Positions 7,176 to 16,380 of a stretch of 64,000 bases of DNA are shown piece after piece (position 1 is the first letter of the stretch; each line of letters begins with the position of its first letter). A program made the position numbers and the translations under genes. This DNA is from JAJUFS01 sp036381175 (GTDB taxonomy: Bacteria > Pseudomonadota > Gammaproteobacteria > Natronospirales > JAJUFS01): NCBI GenBank assembly GCA_036381175.1, contig DASVDI010000025.1, positions 5,362 to 69,361 on the forward strand. Reading direction: 5' to 3'. The notes beneath the pieces are model-generated. The model saw nothing but the letters and a program-made list of their open reading frames with translations, ran no database searches and was not told the origin of the DNA.

Positions 7176-9719
7176 TTATTCCTCTTCATCCTCGTCCACC
7201 GGCTCGATGCGCTGGACACCGGTCAGTCGCTCGCCTTCAGAGACGCGAATCAGCCGAACGCCCTGCGTGTTGCGTCCGTAAACGGAAATGTCCGCGACGG
7301 ACGTGCGCACCAGCGTGCCAATGTCGGAAATCAGCATGATTTCATCGTCTTCGCTGACCAGTCGTGCGCCGATGACGCTGCCGTTGCGTTCGTTGGCCTG
7401 GATGGAAATCACGCCCTGCCCGCCACGACCCTGCAGAGGATAATCCGTGGTCAGGGTGCGCTTGCCGTAACCGTTTTCGGTCGCGGTAAGAATGAAACCT
7501 TCATCGATAATGATGAGCGCGGTAACGCGCTCGTCTTTCGCGAGGCGAATGCCGCGCACGCCGGCTGCCGTGCGGCCCATCGCGCGCACGTCTTCCTCGT
7601 TGAAGCGAATGCCCTTGCCGTTCGAAGCTTGCAGGAACACGTCCTGCTTGCCGTCAGTGAGCGCAACGCCGACGAGACGATCGTCGTCACGCAGATCAAT
7701 GGCGATGATGCCGTTGCTGCGCGGACGCGAGAATTGTTCCAGCGGCGTTTTCTTGACCGTACCGGATGTCGTCGCGAAGAAAATGAAATGGTCGTCGTCG
7801 TACTCGCGCACCGGCAGGATGGCGTTGATGCGTTCATCGGATTCCATCGGCAGCAGGTTCACCAGCGGCTTGCCGCGCGCGCCACGACCCGCCATCGGCA
7901 ACTGGTAAACCTTCAGCCAGTAGCACTTGCCACGATTCGAAAAACAGAGAATCGTGTCGTGCGTGTTCGCAATGAACAGCTTGTCGACGAAATCCTCTTC
8001 CTTCATCGACGTTGCCGACTTGCCGCGACCGCCGCGCTTCTGCGCGCGATAGGTGTCCAGCGGCTGCGCTTTCGCGTAACCCTGGTGCGACAGCGTCACG
8101 ACCACGTCCTCCTCGGAAATCAGGTCTTCCAGCGACAGCTCGCTCTGGTTCGCGATGATTTCAGTGCGGCGGTCGTCACCGTACTGTTCGCGGATTTCCG
8201 TCAGCTCGTCGCGAATCACCTGCATGAGACGTTTGTCATCCAGCAGGATTTCACGCAGGTCGCGGATCTTCTCGAGCAGGTCCTTGTACTCGTTGACGAT
8301 CTTGTCCTGCTCAAGTCCGGTCAGACGATGCAGGCGCAATTCGAGAATCGCCTGCGCCTGGTTCTCGGACAAGTGGTATGCGCCTTCGACCAGCCCGAAT
8401 TCCTTGCCCAGGCCATCCGGCCGCGAGGCTTCCGCGCCTGCACGCGCGAGCATGTCGCGGACCTCGCCCGCCTCCCACGCACGCGCGATGAGTCCCGCCT
8501 TCGCCTCGGCCGGACTCGGACTCCTTTTAATAAGCTCGATGATGGCATCGATGTTCGCGAGCGCGACAGCAAGGCCTTCCAGCACATGTGCGCGTTCGCG
8601 CGCCTTGCGCAGATCGAAAATCGTGCGGCGGGTGACGACCTCGCGACGATGCCGGATGAACGCTTCGAGCAGCTGCTTGAGATTGAGCAACTTCGGCTGG
8701 CCATCGACGAGTGCCACGGTGTTGATGCCGAACACGCTCTGCATCGCCGTCTGCTGGTAGAGATTGTTCAGCAGCACGTCGGAGTTCTCGCCGCGCTTCA
8801 GTTCGATGACGATGCGCATGCCATCCTTGTCGGATTCGTCGCGCAGGCCGGAAATGCCTTCGAGCTTCTTGTCCTTCACCAGCTCGGCAATGCGTTCGAT
8901 CAGCCGCGCCTTGTTCACCTGGTACGGCAGTTCGGTGACGATGATCGTCTCGCGGCCATTCTTCTCGTCGGTTTCGATCTCGGTGCGCGCGCGCATGTAA
9001 ATGCGCCCGCGTCCGGTTGCATAGGCTTCCTGGATGCCACGCGCGCCGTTGATGATGCCTGCCGTCGGGAAGTCCGGTCCGGGAATGATCTGCATGAGAT
9101 CGGCAATGCCGAGTTCAGGCTGGTCGATCAGCGCGACACAGCCGTCAACGACTTCGCGCAGGTTGTGCGGCGGAATGTTCGTCGCCATGCCGACCGCGAT
9201 GCCGGATGAACCGTTGATGAGGAGGTTCGGCAGCTTCGTCGGCAGGACCGCTGGTTCCCACTCGGATTCGTCGTAGTTCGGAACGAAATCGACGGTTTCC
9301 TTTTCGAGGTCCGCGAGCAGTTCGTGCGCGATCTTCGCCATGCGCACTTCGGTGTAACGCATCGCCGCCGCGGAATCGCCGTCGATGGAACCGAAGTTGC
9401 CTTGTCCATCGACGAGCATGTAGCGCATCGAGAACGGCTGCGCCAGGCGCACCATGGTGTCGTACACCGCGGAGTCGCCGTGCGGATGGTATTTACCGAT
9501 CACGTCACCGACGATGCGCGCCGATTTCTTGTACGGCTTGTTGAAATCGTTGCCGAGTTCCTTCATCGCGAACAGCACGCGGCGATGAACCGGCTTGAGA
9601 CCATCTCGAACGTCGGGAAGCGCCCGGCCCACGATCACGCTCATGGCGTAATCGAGGTAGGACTGTTTCATTTCGTCTTCGAGATTGACGGAGGATATTT
9701 CGCGGGCGATTTCGGCCAT
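7176..9719 (-). CDS. gyrA: DNA gyrase subunit A
   Basis: Breaks and rejoins DNA in the A2B2 gyrase that introduces negative supercoils. At 847 residues it has E. coli-like numbering: Ser83 and Asp87 in HPHGDSAVYD are the quinolone-susceptible residues, and the catalytic tyrosine is Y122 in AMRYTEVRM. The GyrA box QKRGGRGK starts the C-terminal DNA-wrapping domain, and the protein ends in an acidic tail (DEDEEE). It stands alone between mtnA and serC. A 26-base inverted repeat lies upstream (9754-9779). Confidence 0.98.
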   Translation of the reverse strand: MAEIAREISSVNLEDEMKQSYLDYAMSVIVGRALPDVRDGLKPVHRRVLFAMKELGNDFNKPYKKSARIVGDVIGKYHPHGDSAVYDTMVRLAQPFSMRYMLVDGQGNFGSIDGDSAAAMRYTEVRMAKIAHELLADLEKETVDFVPNYDESEWEPAVLPTKLPNLLINGSSGIAVGMATNIPPHNLREVVDGCVALIDQPELGIADLMQIIPGPDFPTAGIINGARGIQEAYATGRGRIYMRARTEIETDEKNGRETIIVTELPYQVNKARLIERIAELVKDKKLEGISGLRDESDKDGMRIVIELKRGENSDVLLNNLYQQTAMQSVFGINTVALVDGQPKLLNLKQLLEAFIRHRREVVTRRTIFDLRKARERAHVLEGLAVALANIDAIIELIKRSPSPAEAKAGLIARAWEAGEVRDMLARAGAEASRPDGLGKEFGLVEGAYHLSENQAQAILELRLHRLTGLEQDKIVNEYKDLLEKIRDLREILLDDKRLMQVIRDELTEIREQYGDDRRTEIIANQSELSLEDLISEEDVVVTLSHQGYAKAQPLDTYRAQKRGGRGKSATSMKEEDFVDKLFIANTHDTILCFSNRGKCYWLKVYQLPMAGRGARGKPLVNLLPMESDERINAILPVREYDDDHFIFFATTSGTVKKTPLEQFSRPRSNGIIAIDLRDDDRLVGVALTDGKQDVFLQASNGKGIRFNEEDVRAMGRTAAGVRGIRLAKDERVTALIIIDEGFILTATENGYGKRTLTTDYPLQGRGGQGVISIQANERNGSVIGARLVSEDDEIMLISDIGTLVRTSVADISVYGRNTQGVRLIRVSEGERLTGVQRIEPVDEDEEE

Positions 9720-9753
9720 GCGGCGGGTCGCTTTCCTTGTTGAATTCGGAGGT

Positions 9754-9779
9754 TGTGCCCGACGAAAAATGCGGGCACA
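9754..9779 (-). promoter_or_regulatory. Inverted repeat upstream of gyrA
   Basis: An 8-bp perfect stem (tgtgcccg / cgggcaca) with a 10-base loop lies about 35 bases before the gyrA start. No T-run follows in the gyrA direction, so it is not a standard terminator. It could be a leader hairpin or an operator. A TAATAT hexamer further upstream (near 9792-9797) could be a -10 box but lacks a convincing -35. Confidence 0.3.
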
Positions 9780-9822
9780 TCAAGCCGCAAATATTACCAC
9801 AGCGCGCCCTTTCGACCCACTT

Positions 9823-10866
9823 TTACCGTGTTGAATTCACACCGGAAAACAGCGCGTTCATCGTCTCGCGCGATGGCCGTTCGACAACGCCGTGATCGGT
9901 GACGATGAGATCGATGAATTGCGCCGGCGTGACATCAAAAGCAGGATTTTCGACCGTGATTCCCGGCGGTGCCTCGCTGAGTCCCGCCGCGCGCAGGATT
10001 TCTTCGCCAGCACGCATTTCAATGGGGATTTCTTCGCCACTTGTGATGCGCATGTCGATGCTGGAGACCGGAGCCACAACCATCACTTTCGCGCCGTGAG
10101 CGCGCGCAAGCACGGCGAGCGCGTAAGTGCCGATCTTGTTCGCCGTGTCACCGTTCGCCGCGATCCGGTCCGCGCCCACGATCAGCCAGTCGATGCCGGT
10201 GCTTTTCATCACATGCGCCGCCGCACCTTCCGTGACCAGGCTCGCGGCAATCCCTTCACGCGAGAGCTCCCAGATGGTCAATCGCGCGCCCTGCATCCAG
10301 GGCCGGGTTTCGGTGGCATGCACGCTCGCGAGCTTGCCGTCGGCGTGCGCGCGGCGAATCACGCCGAGCGCCGTACCGATCCCGCCGGTCGCCAGCGCGC
10401 CGGTATTGCAATGCGTCAGGACGCGACTGCCATGTTCTAGGCGCGCCGCGCCCAGCCCGGCCATGCGCCGGTTCTGCGCCAGGTCTTCGTCCTGGATCAC
10501 CCGCGCCTCGGCTTCCAGCGCCGTTGCGAGATCTGCCAGTGGAGCAGCATTCAAGGCGACTTCCATCCGGTCCAGCGTCCAGCGAAGGTTGACGGCTGTC
10601 GGCCGTGCTGCGGCCAGCGCGGGCAAGGCCTCGCGAACCGCCGCCTCGCCGCCCTTTTGCGCGGCCAGCACCACGCCCCACGCGGCGGCAATCCCGATGG
10701 CCGGGGCACCGCGAACCGCCATGTCGCGAATTGCCATGGCAACGCCATCGGCATTGTCGAGTTCAAGCCAGGTTTCCGTGGCGGGCAGCGCGCGCTGGTC
10801 GAGCAGCAACAGATGGTTTCCGTTCCAGCGGAGCGGGCAAAAGGCATCGGTTTGCGGGGAGTTCAT
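9823..10866 (-). CDS. mtnA: Methylthioribose-1-phosphate isomerase
   Basis: Converts 5-methylthioribose-1-phosphate to methylthioribulose-1-phosphate in the methionine salvage pathway. The 347-residue length is normal. Family signatures are VRGAPAIGIAAAWG, the active-site Cys in THCNTGALATGGIGTALG, and the catalytic Asp in VGADRIAANGDTANKIGT. The ATG at 10866 gives the usual MNSPQ.. N-terminus; upstream in-frame codons extend into the divergent promoter region. A deaminase for the pathway's upstream nucleoside is encoded 1.6 kb away on the other strand. Confidence 0.95.
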   Translation of the reverse strand: MNSPQTDAFCPLRWNGNHLLLLDQRALPATETWLELDNADGVAMAIRDMAVRGAPAIGIAAAWGVVLAAQKGGEAAVREALPALAAARPTAVNLRWTLDRMEVALNAAPLADLATALEAEARVIQDEDLAQNRRMAGLGAARLEHGSRVLTHCNTGALATGGIGTALGVIRRAHADGKLASVHATETRPWMQGARLTIWELSREGIAASLVTEGAAAHVMKSTGIDWLIVGADRIAANGDTANKIGTYALAVLARAHGAKVMVVAPVSSIDMRITSGEEIPIEMRAGEEILRAAGLSEAPPGITVENPAFDVTPAQFIDLIVTDHGVVERPSRETMNALFSGVNSTR

Positions 10867-10999
10867 TGAGGCAATCCAGTATTCGGCGAAGCGTGAAAAG
10901 CGGGTTGTGGCTGAATTTTCAATATATTGTCTGGTATATTCCATCGAATTCCGGGCAAATCAAGACAACCGGGAACCGAAGGACGGGGCCAAAAATATC

Positions 11000-11530
11000 A
11001 TGGGAGCACAGCCGGTACGGAAAATTTTCCGAACGCTCGCCGTGGCAAGTGTTGTGGCGGCGTGGCCGTTCGCGAACGCCGCTGAACCCATGCCTGCCGA
11101 GCCCACCACTGCGCTGGTGCCTGCTTTTCCCGCCGCGCTCGACTGCGCCGCGTCGGATTGCCCCGACACACTCCACGCCGCGCACGACATCACCTTTATC
11201 AGCCGCCTTTCATTCCCGTTGGGCAGCGCACTGTTGACACGCGAGGCAAAAGGCGAACTGCTGCGCATGCTGGTCGAACTGGAATCCTTCGCGGTCATCG
11301 AACACGTCGAGATCGTCGGTCATGCCGATCCTTCCGGACCGGAAAACTACAATCGCTGGTTGTCGGAGAAACGCGCGAAACGCGTGCAGGATTATTTCGC
11401 GCAACGCGGGGTCGATCCGCGCAAGGTGACCTTCCGCGGCGTCGGTTCCAGCGAACCGCTGGTTGGCGCCATCGATCCTTCCGAACACCGGCGCATCGAA
11501 GTTCACATCACGCTGCATCCGTTCCTGTAA
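11000..11530 (+). CDS. OmpA-like peptidoglycan-associated envelope protein
   Basis: A 176-residue exported protein. Residues 1-27 form a signal peptide with a basic start, a hydrophobic core and an ANA|A cleavage site. The rest is a single OmpA C-terminal domain: VEIVGHADPSGPENYNRWLS and RAKRVQDYFAQRGV, then a GVGSSEPL segment, which binds peptidoglycan in this family. There is no beta-barrel and no lipobox, so it is probably a periplasmic, cell-wall-bound protein. It is divergent from mtnA. The 133-base gap holds AT-rich hexamers (tatatt at 10935-10940) that may be a -10, but no clear -35. The specific role is unknown. Confidence 0.85.
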   Translation: MGAQPVRKIFRTLAVASVVAAWPFANAAEPMPAEPTTALVPAFPAALDCAASDCPDTLHAAHDITFISRLSFPLGSALLTREAKGELLRMLVELESFAVIEHVEIVGHADPSGPENYNRWLSEKRAKRVQDYFAQRGVDPRKVTFRGVGSSEPLVGAIDPSEHRRIEVHITLHPFL

Positions 11531-11611
11531 CCGTCTTCTCGCATCTTTCCTGCGCTTTCGCGCTGCGTTACCCTCGCCGCCACGCAACACCGGCCGCACG
11601 AGGGGGAAGAG

Positions 11612-12439
11612 ATGCAGGAATTCATCGATCACATTCGTTCACTCGACTGGATGGCGCTGGCCACGGTCTGGGGCAGCCGCGTCCTGCTCGCCATCGCCGT
11701 CTTTGTCATTGGCCGCATCCTCGCGAAACTGATCGGCCGGCTGATTGAACGTGTCGCCACGCGCGCGAAATTCGACGCGACGCTGGTGCGCTTTCTTGCA
11801 TCACTGACTGTCATTGCCCTGACCATTGTCGCAGCCATCTTCGCGGTCGACCAACTGGGCGTGGACACGACATCGCTGATCGCAGTACTCGGCGCCGCCG
11901 GTCTTGCCATTGGCCTCGCGCTGAAGGATTCGCTGGCGAATTTCGCATCCAGCGTCATGATCATGACGTTCAAGCCGTTCAAGCCCGGCGATTTCGTCGA
12001 AGCGGGCGGCGCGTCCGGCACGGTGCTGGACATCGGCATGTTCAACACGCGCATGCGCACGGCCGACAACCAGTACGTCGTGATTCCGAACAGCCAGATC
12101 ACCAGTGACAAGACCGTCAATTATTCGCACGAGCCGACCCGCCGGCTGAGTTTCGAGATCGGCATCAGTTACAACAACGACATCGATGCGGCACGCAAGG
12201 CGATCCTGGAAGTGGTCGCCGCGGACGAACGCATCAAGACCGATCCAGCGCCGTCGGTGCAGACCTGGTCATTCGGCGACAGCGCTGTGAACCTCATGCT
12301 GTACGCGTGGATGGATACCGCGGTCTTCTGGGACGTGCGCAGCGACCTGCTCGAACGCATCAAGAAGAATTTCGACGACAAGGGAATTTCCATTCCGTTT
12401 CCGCAACGGGAAATCCGTTACTACAAGGACATCGAGTGA
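11612..12439 (+). CDS. mscS: Small-conductance mechanosensitive channel (MscS family)
   Basis: Inner-membrane channel that opens under membrane tension to release solutes after osmotic downshock. The 275 residues match the minimal MscS. Three transmembrane segments are predicted near residues 15-40, 60-85 and 90-115; the pore helix region is AVLGAAGLAIGLALKDSLAN, and the family beta-domain starts at FKPGDFVEAGGASGTV. The start ATG follows a GAGGGGGAAG ribosome site. The stop overlaps the next gene by 4 bases (GTGA), so it heads a coupled operon. Confidence 0.95.
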   Translation: MQEFIDHIRSLDWMALATVWGSRVLLAIAVFVIGRILAKLIGRLIERVATRAKFDATLVRFLASLTVIALTIVAAIFAVDQLGVDTTSLIAVLGAAGLAIGLALKDSLANFASSVMIMTFKPFKPGDFVEAGGASGTVLDIGMFNTRMRTADNQYVVIPNSQITSDKTVNYSHEPTRRLSFEIGISYNNDIDAARKAILEVVAADERIKTDPAPSVQTWSFGDSAVNLMLYAWMDTAVFWDVRSDLLERIKKNFDDKGISIPFPQREIRYYKDIE

Positions 12440-13761
12440 AAGACATCGCGGAGTTTCTCGTCATCGCGCGCTGGGTTGCGCCCGTTCGGCCGGCCGGTGC
12501 GATTCTCGACAATCACGCCGTCGCAGTTGCCGACGGAAAAATCATCGCGGTATTACCGGCTGCCGAAGCTCGACAGCGTTTTCCCGGCGCGCCCGTCACC
12601 GAGCTTGGCTCGCATGTGCTCATTCCCGGTTTCGTGAATGCACATACGCATGCCGCGATGAGTTTGTTGCGCGGAATTGCCGATGACCTTCCCTTGATGG
12701 AATGGCTGCGCGAACACATCTGGCCGGCCGAAAGCCGCTGGACCGGTCCCGACTTCGTACGCGACGGAACGGAACTCGCCATCGCCGAAATGCTTCGCGG
12801 CGGCACGACCTGTTTCAGCGACATGTATCTTTTTCCCGACGTGACCGCTCGCACCTGCTCGAAACTCGGCATGCGCGCGAGCATTGGCATGGTGTTGTTC
12901 GATTTTCCGACGCCATGGGCAGAAGACGCGGATGAATACATTCGCAAAGGCGTTGCCGTACGTGACGAGTTCAACACGAATCCGCTGCTCACGTTTCCGT
13001 TCGCGCCGCACGCGCCGTACACCGTTTCCGATGAAAGCCTGCGAAACATGCAGCGCATCGCGAACGAACTCGACATTCCCGTGCACACGCATTTGCACGA
13101 AACCGCGACGGAAGTTGAGGAGGCTGTCGCGAAAACGGGCAAGCGCCCGTTCGCGCGCTTCGAGGAACTCGGCCTGCTCGGACCGAACCTCATGGCCGCG
13201 CACATGACGCAGCTGACGGATGAAGAAATCGAGAAGACCGCAGAGTACGGCGTGCACGTGTTGCACTGCCCCGAATCGAATCTCAAGCTCGCGAGCGGTT
13301 TCTGCCCCGTCGCAAGATTACGTCAAGCCGGCGTGAACATCGCACTCGGAACCGACGGCGCAGCGAGCAACAACGACCTCGACATGCTCGGCGAAATGCG
13401 CACGATGGCGCTGCTCGCAAAAGGCGTGAGCGGCGACGCGACGGCGATCGATGCGCAGACGGCATTGGAAATCGCCACGCTCGGCGGCGCACGCGCGATC
13501 GGGCTTGAAAACGAAATCGGCTCGCTGGAAACCGGCAAGTGGGCGGACATGGCCGCCATCGATCTTTCCCCAGCGGCGACCACGCCGGTTTACAATCCCG
13601 TTTCACAACTCGTTTACGCCGCCACACGAGACCAGGTCAGCCACACGTGGATTGCCGGACGGTTGAAACTGGAGAACGGCCGCCTGCGCGACATCGATGA
13701 AGCATCCGTGTTGCGCAAGGCGGAAGAATGGCGGCAACGCATTGGCGGAGTCACAGCATGA
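12436..13761 (+). CDS. mtaD: 5-methylthioadenosine / S-adenosylhomocysteine deaminase (TRZ/ATZ amidohydrolase)
   Basis: Metal-dependent amidohydrolase that removes ammonia from the adenine ring of methylthioadenosine and related nucleosides. The 441 residues show the metal-site histidines in NAHTHAAM, HTHLHET and AAHMTQL and the aspartate in LGTDGAASNNDLDM. Start: a GTG overlapping the mscS stop as GTGA. It matches the P. aeruginosa gene between mtnA and ubiG (PA3170), reported as a methylthioadenosine deaminase. With mtnA nearby, the likely route is methylthioadenosine to methylthioinosine, then phosphorolysis to the MtnA substrate. The phosphorylase is not in the window. Substrate choice is inferred from context. 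Confidence 0.88.
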   Translation: MKDIAEFLVIARWVAPVRPAGAILDNHAVAVADGKIIAVLPAAEARQRFPGAPVTELGSHVLIPGFVNAHTHAAMSLLRGIADDLPLMEWLREHIWPAESRWTGPDFVRDGTELAIAEMLRGGTTCFSDMYLFPDVTARTCSKLGMRASIGMVLFDFPTPWAEDADEYIRKGVAVRDEFNTNPLLTFPFAPHAPYTVSDESLRNMQRIANELDIPVHTHLHETATEVEEAVAKTGKRPFARFEELGLLGPNLMAAHMTQLTDEEIEKTAEYGVHVLHCPESNLKLASGFCPVARLRQAGVNIALGTDGAASNNDLDMLGEMRTMALLAKGVSGDATAIDAQTALEIATLGGARAIGLENEIGSLETGKWADMAAIDLSPAATTPVYNPVSQLVYAATRDQVSHTWIAGRLKLENGRLRDIDEASVLRKAEEWRQRIGGVTA

Positions 13762-14489
13762 TCGAAGGTCAGCATCGTTCCAACGTCGACCCGGCGGAAA
13801 TCGCAAAATTCGACGCGCTCGCCTCGCGCTGGTGGGATCCCGAAGGCGAGTTTCGCCCGCTGCATGAAATGAACCCGCTGCGGCTTGAGTGGATCGACAA
13901 ACGCTCGGGCGGTCTGAACGGTTTGCGCGCCGCGGACATCGGCTGTGGCGGCGGCATTCTCGCCGAAAGCATGGCGGCATCGGGCGCGACGGTAACCGGC
14001 GCCGATCTTGCCGAAGAAGCGCTTGCCGTTGCGAAATTGCACCTGCTCGAATCCGGCGTTGAGGTCGAGTACCTGCAGATCGCCGTCGAAGAGCTCGCCG
14101 AACAGCGCGAAGGCGAATACGACGTTGTCACGTGCATGGAAATGCTCGAACACGTTCCCGATCCCGCATCTATTATCACGGCCTGTCGCCGGCTGGTGAA
14201 ACCCGGCGGCGATGTTTTCTTCTCCACCATCAACCGCAATCCGAAATCCTTCTTCATGGCGATTGTCGGTGCGGAATATCTTCTTCGGTTGCTGCCGCGC
14301 GGCACGCACGAGTACGCGCGCTTCATCAAGCCGTCCGAACTCGAAGCCTGGGCGCGTGCGGGTGGACTGAATGCTGCCGGCATCACCGGCTTGCATTACA
14401 ACCCCCTGAGTCTCGACAAGACTCGCCGGTTTACGTCCGGCGGCGATGTCGATGTGAATTACCTGATGCATTTCAGGCGTCCGGCATGA
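13758..14489 (+). CDS. ubiG: Ubiquinone biosynthesis O-methyltransferase
   Basis: Performs both S-adenosylmethionine-dependent O-methylations in ubiquinone synthesis. The 243 residues include the family start (NVDPAEIAKFDALASRWWDP), SAM-binding motif I (AADIGCGGGILAESMA) and the later motif CMEMLEHVPDP. The ATG overlaps the upstream stop (ATGA) and the stop overlaps gph the same way. Ubiquinone is the electron acceptor of the complex I encoded later in the window. Confidence 0.96.
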   Translation: MIEGQHRSNVDPAEIAKFDALASRWWDPEGEFRPLHEMNPLRLEWIDKRSGGLNGLRAADIGCGGGILAESMAASGATVTGADLAEEALAVAKLHLLESGVEVEYLQIAVEELAEQREGEYDVVTCMEMLEHVPDPASIITACRRLVKPGGDVFFSTINRNPKSFFMAIVGAEYLLRLLPRGTHEYARFIKPSELEAWARAGGLNAAGITGLHYNPLSLDKTRRFTSGGDVDVNYLMHFRRPA

Positions 14490-15172
14490 CCTTGCGCGCC
14501 GTACTTTTCGACCTTGATGGCACGCTCGTTGATACCGCGCCGGACATGGGTGCTGCGGTGAACGCGTTGCGCGTCGAGCGCGGTCTTGAGCCGCTTGAAG
14601 CCGAACGGATCCGGCCCTGGGTGTCACACGGCAGTCCGGGTTTGTTGAAAATCGCGTTCGGCGTGGAAAAGGATGCCGCGGATTACAACGAACTGCGCGA
14701 TCGTTTCCTCGCACTCTACGAAGCGCGCCTGAGCCGCGAAACAAAACTGTTCGATGGCATGCAGCAGGTGCTCGATACGCTGTACGTGAAAGGCATCCCT
14801 TGGGGCATCGTCACGAACAAGCCCGCATGGCTGACCGACGCCTTGCTCGCCGACCTTGCCATCGTCCCGCCGCCGCAATGTGCGGTTTCCGGCGACACGA
14901 CTGCGCATCACAAGCCGCATCCCGCATCCATCCTGCATGCCTGTGAAACCCTGAATGTCATGCCGGAACACGCGCTTTATGTCGGCGATGCCGAGCGCGA
15001 TATCCAGGCCGCGCATGCTGCCGGCATGCCGGTACTCGCCGCCGCTTACGGCTATCTGCACGATCACGAAGATCCGGCGGAATGGAACGCCGACGGAATC
15101 ATCCAGGCACCCGCCGACCTGTTGGACTGGCTCGATGATGCCTCCGTGCAAAACCGGGAGAACGCGTCGTGA
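14486..15172 (+). CDS. gph: Phosphoglycolate phosphatase (HAD superfamily)
   Basis: Hydrolyses 2-phosphoglycolate, which arises mainly from DNA repair of oxidised ends. The 228-residue HAD hydrolase has motif I FDLDGTLVDT (nucleophile D9), motif II (VTNKPAWL) and the motif III/IV region (HKPHPA, then VGDAERDIQAA). It lies directly after ubiG with a 4-base overlap, as in Pseudomonas and many relatives. HAD paralogues can have other substrates, but the location and length support this call. Confidence 0.9.
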   Translation: MTLRAVLFDLDGTLVDTAPDMGAAVNALRVERGLEPLEAERIRPWVSHGSPGLLKIAFGVEKDAADYNELRDRFLALYEARLSRETKLFDGMQQVLDTLYVKGIPWGIVTNKPAWLTDALLADLAIVPPPQCAVSGDTTAHHKPHPASILHACETLNVMPEHALYVGDAERDIQAAHAAGMPVLAAAYGYLHDHEDPAEWNADGIIQAPADLLDWLDDASVQNRENAS

Positions 15173-16380
15173 TCATGTGGATTCTTGTCGCCGCCGTTGG
15201 CGGCTTGTTGCTTGGCGCGCTGATCGCCTGGCTGTTGCAGCAGTCACGCCTGCATGCGCTTGAACGCGAACTGTCGAAACACGAAGCGCGCGGCGAAGCC
15301 GCGGAACGTTCACGCATTGAAATGGAACGCACGGTCGAATCGCTGGCGCGCAAGGCGCTGGAACAGAACAACGAATCGTTTCTCCGGCTCGCGAAGGAAA
15401 GCCTGCAAAGTCACCAGGTGCAGGCGAAGTCGCACATCGAAGCGCTGGTCAAACCCATCAACGACGCATTGAAGAAAACCGAAAGCCAGATCCAGGAAAT
15501 CGAACGCGAGCGGCATCGCGCGTTTGGCAGCATCGGTGAACAACTGAAATCGATGTCGGAAACGCAAATCCGCTTGCAGAACGAAACACAGAATCTTGTG
15601 AAGGCATTGCGCCGGCCGGAAGTTCGCGGCCAGTGGGGCGAGATGACATTGAAGCGCCTCGCGGAACTTGCGGGCATGGTGGAACATTGCGATTTCTTCG
15701 AGCAGGAAAATGTCACGACCGCCGAAGGCCGCCTGCGGCCGGACATGATCGTGCGCCTGCCCGATGAGCGCGAACTTGTTGTCGATGTGAAAACGCCGCT
15801 GGATGCCTACCTGAACGCCATGGAAGCGACGGACGACGCGACGCGCGAAACCGCATTGACGCAACATGCGCGCAAGGTGCGCGAACGCGTGAACGAACTC
15901 GCAAAAAAGGAATACTGGAACCAGTTCAAGCGATCGCCCGACTTCGTGATTCTTTTCATTCCCGGCGACCAGTTTCTCGCTACGGCGCTTGACCGTGATC
16001 CGGCTTTGATCGATGACGCACTTCGCCAGAAAGTCATGCTCGCCACACCGACGAGTTTTGTCGCGCTGCTGAAAGCTGTTGCTTACGGCTGGCGGCAGGT
16101 CGCGCTCGCGGAAAATGCCGAAACCATTCGCACGCTCGCGGAAGACCTGTACGGACGGCTCGCGACGTTTGCCGGACATCTCGACAACACCGGCAAGGCG
16201 CTTGGCAACGCCGTCAAGCATTACAACAGCGCCGTCGGTTCGATGGAACGCAATGTGTTGCCGGGCGCGCGCAAGTTCACGGAACTCGGCGTACATCCGA
16301 AAAGGGAACTCAGGCCTCTTGATCCGCTGGAAGTGCAGCCACGCAAGCTTCAGGCGACAGAAGACAGCACCGAAGACTGA
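15169..16380 (+). CDS. rmuC: DNA recombination protein RmuC
   Basis: RmuC family proteins limit recombination at inverted repeats; a nuclease-like fold is proposed. Residues 4-24 form an N-terminal membrane anchor, followed by a coiled coil to about residue 110. The conserved core then follows (GQWGEMTLKRLAELAGM, RPDMIVRLPDERELVVDVK), with acidic and lysine residues of a PD-(D/E)xK-like site. At 403 residues it is at the short end of the family. I chose the GTG at 15169, which overlaps the gph stop (GTGA) and has GGGAG eight bases before it; an ATG two codons downstream is possible. Confidence 0.92.
   Translation: MIMWILVAAVGGLLLGALIAWLLQQSRLHALERELSKHEARGEAAERSRIEMERTVESLARKALEQNNESFLRLAKESLQSHQVQAKSHIEALVKPINDALKKTESQIQEIERERHRAFGSIGEQLKSMSETQIRLQNETQNLVKALRRPEVRGQWGEMTLKRLAELAGMVEHCDFFEQENVTTAEGRLRPDMIVRLPDERELVVDVKTPLDAYLNAMEATDDATRETALTQHARKVRERVNELAKKEYWNQFKRSPDFVILFIPGDQFLATALDRDPALIDDALRQKVMLATPTSFVALLKAVAYGWRQVALAENAETIRTLAEDLYGRLATFAGHLDNTGKALGNAVKHYNSAVGSMERNVLPGARKFTELGVHPKRELRPLDPLEVQPRKLQATEDSTED

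Noticed and set aside
7629..9209. A 526-codon plus-strand frame inside gyrA.
   Set aside because: Fully antisense to a perfect GyrA; low-complexity, no ribosome site and no motif.
10867..10999. A definite divergent promoter pair between mtnA and the OmpA-like gene.
   Set aside because: Several AT-rich hexamers resemble -10 boxes, but none has a -35 at the right distance on either strand.
12307..12435. Longer in-frame start for the deaminase inside mscS.
   Set aside because: The added residues do not resemble the family N-terminus, whereas the GTG overlapping the mscS stop does and matches the coupling of its neighbours.
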